Positions 15,178 through 20,064 of a stretch of DNA of 20,064 nt are shown piece after piece. Origin of the DNA: an uncultured Lachnospiraceae bacterium (GTDB taxonomy: Bacteria; Bacillota; Clostridia; Lachnospirales; Lachnospiraceae); contig CAKZZH010000022.1 of assembly GCA_937885345.1 (NCBI GenBank), positions 1 to 20,064 of the forward strand. The letters run 5' to 3'. The position numbers and the translations under genes are program-made. Below the pieces are notes generated by a model. It was not told where the DNA came from and searched no databases. It saw nothing but the letters and a program-made list of their open reading frames with translations. The number at the start of each line of letters is the position of its first letter. Positions within the stretch are counted from its first letter, which is position 1.

Positions 15178-15246
15178 AATCATGAAATTAAAGAAGATTA
15201 TGGCCGGAATTCTTGCCGGCGCTATGGTAGTGTCTTCTATGGCACT
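15178..15246. repeat. Inner 69-bp inverted repeat, right copy (probable recombination site)
   Basis: This is an exact inverse of 13832-13900, covering the 4 bases before the ATG and most of the signal-peptide codons of gene B. The GCCGG-8 bases-CCGGC element lies at 15203-15220. Beyond 15246 the two genes still encode the same residues (LTAFA) but with different codons, so identity stops sharply. Confidence 0.92.
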
Positions 15247-15802
15247 TACTGCGTTTGCAGATGCCACAGTAGAGGTTAAGTACACAGGTGGAACAGGTGC
15301 AGATGCCAGCTATGAATATACTGTACAGACGGATGTTACATCTGTTTCTGTAGCCATCAAATATGCAGATGCTGTTGATGAAGGCAAAACCTTCGGTTTC
15401 AACGATTGGTGTGGCAATGGAATCGTTGTTGAAGATACAGATGGAACGAAGACATATTATGGTTTTGGTGGAAGTCAGGTTAGCTGGAACGGCTCTATCT
15501 ACGAAAAGGATGATTCTTTAGTTCCTGCGGCAGGTGATGATAAATATTTCACTCTCACAGATGGAGAAGGTTCATTTGATCTTGCAGTAGCCGGTGCAGG
15601 AACCAAGATTTCATTCTATGCACTTGGATGGGACAGCTATGATGGAACTCAGTATACCGTAACGATCACAGGAGATGCAGAGCCTGAGGCAGCCGATTCC
15701 ACAAGTGGTGATGTTCTTCCTTTCGCAGTAATCGCACTTAGCCTTTCAGCTCTTGCTGCGGGTGCTGTAGTAGTTACCAAGAAGGTATCTTTCCAGAGAT
15801 AA
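15182..15802 (+). CDS. Surface protein B of the switch locus (linked to the promoter as sequenced)
   Basis: This 206-residue exported protein has the same 26-residue signal peptide as protein A and the same C-terminal anchor (SGDVLPF, hydrophobic helix, VTKKVSFQR). The middle of about 145 residues is different: acidic, rich in G, T, Y and W, with segments such as FGFNDWCGNGIVVEDTDG and YALGWDSYDGTQYTVTI. These suggest a beta-sandwich that could bind carbohydrate; this is an inference from composition. AGGAGGG at 15164-15170 precedes the ATG by 11 bases. It ends at a strong terminator. With the segment inverted it would lose promoter and ribosome site to gene A. The SGD-plus-helix end resembles C-terminal sorting or anchoring signals of Lachnospiraceae surface proteins. 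Confidence 0.92.
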   Translation: MKLKKIMAGILAGAMVVSSMALTAFADATVEVKYTGGTGADASYEYTVQTDVTSVSVAIKYADAVDEGKTFGFNDWCGNGIVVEDTDGTKTYYGFGGSQVSWNGSIYEKDDSLVPAAGDDKYFTLTDGEGSFDLAVAGAGTKISFYALGWDSYDGTQYTVTITGDAEPEAADSTSGDVLPFAVIALSLSALAAGAVVVTKKVSFQR

Positions 15803-15865
15803 TTAAGACTATTTTACTTACAAAGGGATAAGTTAAGTAATGCCGGAGGGCCGGGGGCCCTCCGG
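15707..15865. repeat. Outer inverted repeat, right copy
   Basis: This covers the last coding part, 3' untranslated region (with GGGATAAGTTAAGT shared) and terminator stem of gene B, nearly the inverse of 13201-13356. The copies differ by scattered, mainly silent bases, unlike the inner repeat, which is exact. Confidence 0.85.
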
Positions 15866-15874
15866 TTACTTTTT
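15843..15874 (+). terminator. Terminator of surface-protein gene B
   Basis: CCGGAGGGCC (15843-15852), GGG loop and GGCCCTCCGG (15856-15865) are followed by TTACTTTTT. A degenerate copy of the tail (CTCCGGTAATTTTTATCTTGG) is repeated directly just downstream, to about 15906, but lacks the left arm. Confidence 0.92.
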
Positions 15875-15906
15875 ATCTTGGGGCTCTCCGGTAATTTTTA
15901 TCTTGG

Positions 15907-15935
15907 TTGACCGGGTTATTTCGTTAGATTATAAT
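15907..15935 (+). promoter_or_regulatory. Strong sigma-A promoter of the flippase gene
   Basis: TTGACC (15907-15912) and TATAAT (15930-15935) are separated by 17 bases, about 45 bases before the ATG at 15981. It separates the flippase from the switch locus as its own transcription unit. Confidence 0.85.
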
Positions 15936-15980
15936 GTTATGGAAATATCATGATACAGGGATTCGTAGGAATACAGGAAT

Positions 15981-17246
15981 ATGAACATATTTCTTGCAAA
16001 GAGTGATAAAGAGAAGAATTCGTTTAAGTGGACGGCTGCGTCGGGGATAGTGTATTCGCTGAGTACGCTTATTTTTATGGCGACTGTGACGCAGGTGCTC
16101 GGCAAGGACGTTGCGGCGATATATGCGATCGCGACCATGGTGGCGCAGCAGCTGCTTACGGTCGGAAGGTTTTCCGTGCGTAATTATCAGGCGTCGGACG
16201 TAAAGGGCAGGTTCACTTTCGGAGATTATTTTACATTCAGGACGCTGTCGGTGGGCGCGATGCTTATCGGAACGGTGGGCTGGATCTATTTTGCGGGATA
16301 TCGCGGGGAGACGATGATCGTTGTCTTTCTGATCTGTCTGTACAGGATGTTCGAGTGCGTGGGTGATGTGTGTGAGGGGCTTTATCAGCAGCGTCTCAGA
16401 GTTGATGTGTCCGGAAGAAGTATGTTCTGGAAGAATGTTATCATTAACGCAGGTTTTGTGATCGCTATCCTTGTGACGAAGAAGCTTGTTGTCGCTGCGG
16501 CCACAGCTGCGGTGCTTTCGGGCGTTGTGGTATGTGTGATAGATATTCCTCTGGTAAAGCATTTTGACCGCTTCTCGTGGCATTTTAACGGGCGCGTGAT
16601 GGCTTCGCTTCTGATCGCTGTGCTTGCGCTTTTTGTGAGTTCTTTTCTCTATGTCTATATCAATAATTCACCCAAGTATGCAATAGAAAATGTAATGGGC
16701 AAGGCGTCGGTGGAATTTACGGATTTTACCGCGATATTTATGCCCGTTTTCGCGGTGGATCTGCTCGCATCGTTTACGATGAGAACATGGATCACTAAGA
16801 TGGCAATCTGCTTTAAAGACGGCAAATGGAAGGAACTGGGCGGTTATGTTATCAAGCAGCTAATGATAATCGCGCTTATTACCGCAGTGAGTATGGCGGG
16901 AATGTATTTTCTCGGAGGGAAAATACTCTCGTTTATATACGGGGTGGATCTGGATGGATATTCACTTGAAAGTACGGTGCTGATGCTCGCGGGCGGAATG
17001 GTTGCCGTCTACAATCTGTTTGAGAATATTACGATAATCTATCGCCACCAGCACATAGGAATAGTGCTGAATGTCGTATCCGGGATCATTGCGATGATCG
17101 TTGTGCCGATACTTACGAAGGTCTATGGCGTTATGGGTGCGTCGCTCGGCTATCTTGCGGTCAATACTGCAAGGGCGATCATGTATGCGGTTGTTGCGTG
17201 GATTTACACTGTTATCGAGCGCAGGAAGCCTCGAGAAGCTCAATAA
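15981..17246 (+). CDS. Wzx-like polysaccharide flippase / MATE-type membrane protein
   Basis: This 421-residue integral membrane protein has about twelve hydrophobic segments and short charged loops. It belongs by general pattern to the MOP superfamily (polysaccharide exporter branch), which moves lipid-linked sugar units across the membrane. Recognisable parts are the N-terminal SFKWTAASGIVYSLSTLIFM helix, the conserved FRTLSVGAMLIG region and a C-terminal GVMGASLGYLAVNTARAIMY helix. The length is normal for the branch. It starts after AGGAAT and has its own promoter. Its last 35 bases overlap the end of the opposite-strand glycosyltransferase gene, so the two genes converge. A surface-glycan pathway is a fair inference from that neighbour. 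Confidence 0.85.
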   Translation: MNIFLAKSDKEKNSFKWTAASGIVYSLSTLIFMATVTQVLGKDVAAIYAIATMVAQQLLTVGRFSVRNYQASDVKGRFTFGDYFTFRTLSVGAMLIGTVGWIYFAGYRGETMIVVFLICLYRMFECVGDVCEGLYQQRLRVDVSGRSMFWKNVIINAGFVIAILVTKKLVVAAATAAVLSGVVVCVIDIPLVKHFDRFSWHFNGRVMASLLIAVLALFVSSFLYVYINNSPKYAIENVMGKASVEFTDFTAIFMPVFAVDLLASFTMRTWITKMAICFKDGKWKELGGYVIKQLMIIALITAVSMAGMYFLGGKILSFIYGVDLDGYSLESTVLMLAGGMVAVYNLFENITIIYRHQHIGIVLNVVSGIIAMIVVPILTKVYGVMGASLGYLAVNTARAIMYAVVAWIYTVIERRKPREAQ

Positions 17247-18336
17247 GCGCTTTGGCTCTGCATGCATATGTATGAGCCTTTGATGCGAGCATAAGGCCGT
17301 TGTGGGCGATATTCATCGCGAGGACGGTATCCGTGGCTTTGGCAAGATATACATCCGCGATTCCTTCGGGATTTGCAAGGTCATATAAGACGATATTTTC
17401 CCCGTCTGTAAAATCTTTTTCAATCATCACGGAAGAATCCGTAAGAGCGATCGAATCATTGAGTATGGCCGTAAATACGCGGTCATGAATGCCGTCCTTA
17501 AACCAGGGCTGTATATTCAGGTAAAATCTGCTGTCTGCGGCAATCCCTGCCGATTCGGGATATGGTACATCATCGTGCACACGCAGATTCGGCGCGCCGT
17601 ACATCGGATGAAGCTCCCATTTGTAACCAAAAACATCAACATTAATACCCGCATTTACAAGCGCGGATATAATTCTTGTTCTGTAAGTTGCCGTCACATA
17701 CATATCTACCGGCATCATCGCATGCATCGCAATGCCCATAAGAGAAGGGTTCATTGCCTCACCATGTTTTCTGCGAAAAATCTCCTCAAGCGTCATTCCC
17801 GGATTCCAGAGAAGTGCGTCTATATAATCCTTGATCTCGCGTATATATGTGGGATCGTTAAGCGAGTTTATCGAATCCATTACCATATCGGGCGATGTGT
17901 AAGTAGCACAAAACGACAGATCATATGGCCTGTTATAGAACACGGTATGTTTGAAGCCCGTGCCCGGTATTCCGGCAAGCGGAAGCACACTTACACTCTT
18001 AATGTGAGGATAATTCTCGCGCACATATTTGGCATGATTATTGTCGATGCAAATTACATGATAGTCAGGAAGAGAAATGTTTAACGATCTGTGATGATAG
18101 AGCGGATGGTCAAGAATGTAGTTATAGAAAGGCCTGCCAGGCGCAAAGCCTTCCTGTCTCGGAAGGACAGAATTAAAGTCAATGAGCACGGAATCATCCT
18201 CCGCACTCATTGACTGCATAGGTTCAATAAGAGAGCATTTTACACCAAGTGATGAGAGCTCACGCATAAACGATCCCACAAAAAACTCTTTGGAGTTGTA
18301 GCAGAAAGTGGTGCTTTTAAAAAAGTAAACTCTCAT
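17212..18336 (-). CDS. CgeB-like family 1 glycosyltransferase
   Basis: This 374-residue cytoplasmic protein resembles the DUF3880/CgeB type. MRVYFFKSTTFCYNSKEFFV opens a Rossmann-like N-terminal half with NYILDHPLYHHRSL (the 'D-x-P' signature) and CIDNNHAKYVRENYPHIKSV. The C-terminal half has INVDVFGYKWELHP, then SRFYLNIQPWFKDGIHDRVFTAI with the sugar-nucleotide-binding pattern of Glyco_trans_1_2. It is a distant relative of 10068-11297, probably acting on a different acceptor. It lies 18 bases downstream of the antiporter gene in the same direction and probably shares its promoter. Its 3' end overlaps the flippase 3' end by 35 bases. The donor sugar is unknown. Confidence 0.85.
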   Translation of the reverse strand: MRVYFFKSTTFCYNSKEFFVGSFMRELSSLGVKCSLIEPMQSMSAEDDSVLIDFNSVLPRQEGFAPGRPFYNYILDHPLYHHRSLNISLPDYHVICIDNNHAKYVRENYPHIKSVSVLPLAGIPGTGFKHTVFYNRPYDLSFCATYTSPDMVMDSINSLNDPTYIREIKDYIDALLWNPGMTLEEIFRRKHGEAMNPSLMGIAMHAMMPVDMYVTATYRTRIISALVNAGINVDVFGYKWELHPMYGAPNLRVHDDVPYPESAGIAADSRFYLNIQPWFKDGIHDRVFTAILNDSIALTDSSVMIEKDFTDGENIVLYDLANPEGIADVYLAKATDTVLAMNIAHNGLMLASKAHTYACRAKALIELLEASCAR

Positions 18337-18354
18337 CCATTGTCCTCTCGGGTT

Positions 18355-19317
18355 CTAGAATTTAATAAGGTTCGGGAAAAAGGATATGATCGTAAAATAT
18401 CCCGCATACAGCAGCAGCATAATGATTCCTCCCCATCTGTGAAGCTTCTTGTCCTTAAGCACGAGAAGGAAGAGGATAACCATAACTGCGATCGCCATTA
18501 TATTATCGATGATGTAGTCCTTGATATAAGGGATCGGAGATATGATCGCTGTTACGCCGAGTACGAATAAAATATTAAATATATTGCTTCCGACGATATT
18601 ACCGATCGCAATGTCCGCATTGTGCTTGCGCGCTGCGGTTACGGAAGTTATAAGTTCGGGAAGCGAAGTTCCGAAGGCAACGATCGTAAGACCGATAAGT
18701 CTCTCGCTCATTCCGAAGAATTTGGCGATCTCCGTCGCCGAGTATACTGTGAGCTGACTGCCGCCGACAATTCCTGCGCCACCGAGCAGTATGAATATAA
18801 TGATCTTCCATACGGGCATGGGCGCTGCCGGCTTCTCGTCTTCGGAAGCAGCGGCTTTGGATTTCTTGGAAGTGATCACAAGATATACCATAAATCCTGC
18901 AAGCAGGAGAACAAATATAATACCGTCTAAGCGGGAAACATCGCCGCCCATTATTCCGAGTCCGAGAAGGACCACCGTTATAAATGCGGTAAAAGGGATC
19001 TCAAATCGAAGCGTATTACGTTGTATCGCAAGTGAACAAAAGAGTGATGATATACCCAGGATAAGAAGAACATTCATAATGTTGCTGCCGAGAACATTAC
19101 TTACCGCAAGATCGGCAGAACCCTTAATGCCGGCAGTTATACTGATCGCGGCCTCGGGAGCGCTGGTTCCGAAAGCGACTATCGTAAGGCCGATCACAAT
19201 CTGTGGAATTCCCATCCTGGCCGCGAGTGCCGATGCTCCGTCGACAAATATATCCGCGCCCTTCATAAGAAGAACAAATCCTACTACAAGTAAAATAAAC
19301 AGTACAGGTATTGGCAT
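18355..19317 (-). CDS. Calcium/sodium antiporter (CaCA family, YrbG-like)
   Basis: This 320-residue membrane protein exchanges Na+ (or H+) for Ca2+ across the cytoplasmic membrane. Both alpha repeats of the family are present: GLTIVAFGTSAPEAAIS with SNVLGSNIMNVLLILG in the N-terminal half, and GLTIVAFGTSLPELITS with GNIVGSNIFNILFVLG in the C-terminal half. The glutamates in the two PE motifs are the ion ligands of the family. A hydrophilic, A/K/E-rich loop (about 149-168) joins the halves. About ten hydrophobic helices are visible and the length is typical. AAGGAAGGGA lies 8 bases before the ATG at 19317. It heads the operon with the glycosyltransferase. Confidence 0.95.
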   Translation of the reverse strand: MPIPVLFILLVVGFVLLMKGADIFVDGASALAARMGIPQIVIGLTIVAFGTSAPEAAISITAGIKGSADLAVSNVLGSNIMNVLLILGISSLFCSLAIQRNTLRFEIPFTAFITVVLLGLGIMGGDVSRLDGIIFVLLLAGFMVYLVITSKKSKAAASEDEKPAAPMPVWKIIIFILLGGAGIVGGSQLTVYSATEIAKFFGMSERLIGLTIVAFGTSLPELITSVTAARKHNADIAIGNIVGSNIFNILFVLGVTAIISPIPYIKDYIIDNIMAIAVMVILFLLVLKDKKLHRWGGIIMLLLYAGYFTIISFFPNLIKF

Positions 19318-19355
19318 ATTCGATCCCTTCCTTTGTAAGATTCAATGACTATTTA

Positions 19356-19383
19356 ATTGTAACACCCGCGGAAAATATGTCAA
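19356..19383 (-). promoter_or_regulatory. Promoter of the antiporter-glycosyltransferase operon
   Basis: On the minus strand TTGACA (19378-19383) and TACAAT (19356-19361) are 16 bases apart, 38 bases before the antiporter ATG. Confidence 0.8.
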
Positions 19384-19885
19384 TAATTCCGATCATCTCA
19401 AGACTACCGAGGCTCCGGTGATTTCGATACGCATATAAAACATCAAGCGCGCAAGCGGTTGCACACGAATTGCTTCTGCTTTGCAGTATCCTTCAGGCAC
19501 GTTAAGAACATTAAAAAAGCGCCATATTTCAGGCGCTTTAAGAAAAAAGAGGGAGTCAATGAAAAGAATCTATATATGTCTTGGTTGGGGGGACCGACTT
19601 GTCTATAGTTCTTTTACAATTACGAGTATAATTCGATTTTATGGCGAAAAAATGGATAAATTGTGAACATTTTACGAAAATACTTTTCACGTTTTCGTCA
19701 CTTAAGAAAACCTGTTGCGAAAATTTTCCGAAAATCCCGAATTCTCAGGCACTATCTAATTCTTACCATATCAATATGCAATTATGAATGTACTTTGATA
19801 AGTACAATCCGTATAAAATATTTATCAGGTGTTGTAAAAGGGGTAAATACACCAAATACTATACTAATGTTATGGAGGTGCGAAA
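19384..19885. other. Intergenic stretch without a convincing gene
   Basis: About 500 bases hold only short open frames with no family pattern or ribosome site I trust. The stretch contains the hairpin at 19513-19540, a TATAAT at about 19630-19635 without a good -35, and A+T-rich sequence with small palindromes such as GAAAATTTTC. It ends in a TATACT box (19860-19865) just before the signal-peptide ORF. A small RNA or long leader is possible but unsupported. Confidence 0.5.
19513..19540 (-). terminator. Terminator-like hairpin, better in minus orientation
   Basis: TAAAGCGCC / GGCGCTTTA type arms (AAAGCGCC at 19516-19523, GGCGCTTT at 19532-19539) enclose an 8-base loop. On the minus strand six T follow; on the + strand only three. 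No minus-strand gene is visible to its right within the window, so what it terminates is unclear. Confidence 0.6.
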
Positions 19886-20014
19886 TTGAGAAAAGGAATT
19901 TTTAAGAAAGTGATTGCGGCGTTATCCGCGACGGCCTTCTTCGTTGCCGGCTTAACGCTTGTGAAGGGGCCGGAGACGGTAAATGCGAAGACGGATATTA
20001 TATACACTCACTAA
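19886..20014 (+). CDS. Signal-peptide-only ORF: truncated gene or very short secreted peptide
   Basis: This 42-codon frame starts at TTG (19886) and follows a strong GGAGGTG site (19874-19880). It encodes a textbook Sec signal peptide: a basic start (MRKGIFKKV), a hydrophobic core (IAALSATAFFVAGLTLV) and a likely cleavage after ETVNA. Only KTDIIYTH remains before TAA. A real exported protein would be much longer, so the mature part is probably lost. A 6-bp hairpin (CACACC/GGTGTG, 20022-20038) comes eight bases after the stop and could belong to the end of an inserted element. The frame beyond TAA stays open to the window edge, so a point nonsense mutation is another explanation. A third option is a genuine tiny secreted peptide. 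Confidence 0.6.
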   Translation: MRKGIFKKVIAALSATAFFVAGLTLVKGPETVNAKTDIIYTH

Positions 20015-20064
20015 AACTTCCCACACCCAAATGGTGTGCTGAGCCTTGAAAATTCAATATTTCA

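Larger units (their letters stand above)
13832..15246. other. Predicted invertible segment carrying its own recombinase and one promoter
   Basis: The segment is bounded by the 69-bp perfect inverted repeat. It encloses a complete tyrosine recombinase gene (-) and the only promoter/ribosome-site region available to the two flanking surface genes. As sequenced, that region faces gene B. After inversion between the repeats, the same region would sit in front of gene A, because the repeats include the ATG of each gene, and gene B would abut the recombinase 3' end. Both reading frames stay intact in either state. Comparable logic is known for Salmonella Hin (a serine invertase) and for C. difficile RecV-type switches (a tyrosine recombinase). 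Inversion itself is inferred, not seen. Confidence 0.75.

Overview
The window looks like part of the chromosome of an anaerobic Firmicute, most likely a Lachnospiraceae relative of Butyrivibrio, Pseudobutyrivibrio or Roseburia. This is inferred from strong AGGAGG-type ribosome sites, TTGACA/TATAAT promoters, a YesM-type sensor kinase, DUF3880/CgeB-type glycosyltransferases, a probable TTG start and tRNA genes without an encoded CCA. I could run no database search.

Region 1 (1-5740) is visibly richer in A+T than the rest and reads as a defence-type island. It holds the 3' end of an unknown gene, a small helix-turn-helix protein, a DNA cytosine-5 methyltransferase, and a second operon with its own strong promoter next to a perfect 14-bp inverted repeat. 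That operon encodes a small charged protein, a GHKL (MORC/Hsp90-like) ATPase and a 254-residue protein of unknown function. This is the gene arrangement of the methyltransferase plus MORC-like ATPase restriction-like systems, but no recognisable nuclease is present. The island faces the 3' ends of two tandem tRNA-Pro genes, one with the unusual anticodon AGG.

Region 2 (5936-13192) is mostly housekeeping. It has a monoacylglycerol-lipase-like hydrolase (-), then a + strand run of an aconitase-family hydratase, an AIM24/TIGR00266 protein, a DUF3880-type glycosyltransferase and a YesM-like histidine kinase with no response regulator beside it.

Region 3 (13196-15874) is the most interesting part. 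Two paralogous surface-protein genes lie head to head around a complete tyrosine recombinase gene. The first 65 bp of both genes plus 4 bp before each ATG form a perfect 69-bp inverted repeat, and the two genes differ by silent changes immediately beyond it. The segment between the repeats carries the recombinase and a single promoter/ribosome-site region, which now faces the right-hand gene. The left-hand gene starts 10 bases after the recombinase stop and has no ribosome site. Inverting the segment would move the promoter and ribosome site to the other gene. I read this as a self-encoded switch between two secreted, C-terminally anchored beta-rich proteins.

Region 4 (15907-20064) holds a Wzx-like flippase (+) that overlaps tail to tail with a minus-strand operon of a Ca2+/Na+ antiporter and a second CgeB-like glycosyltransferase. 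A mostly non-coding stretch follows, ending in a 42-codon ORF that is little more than a signal peptide and is followed at once by a hairpin. It may be a gene cut by an insertion.
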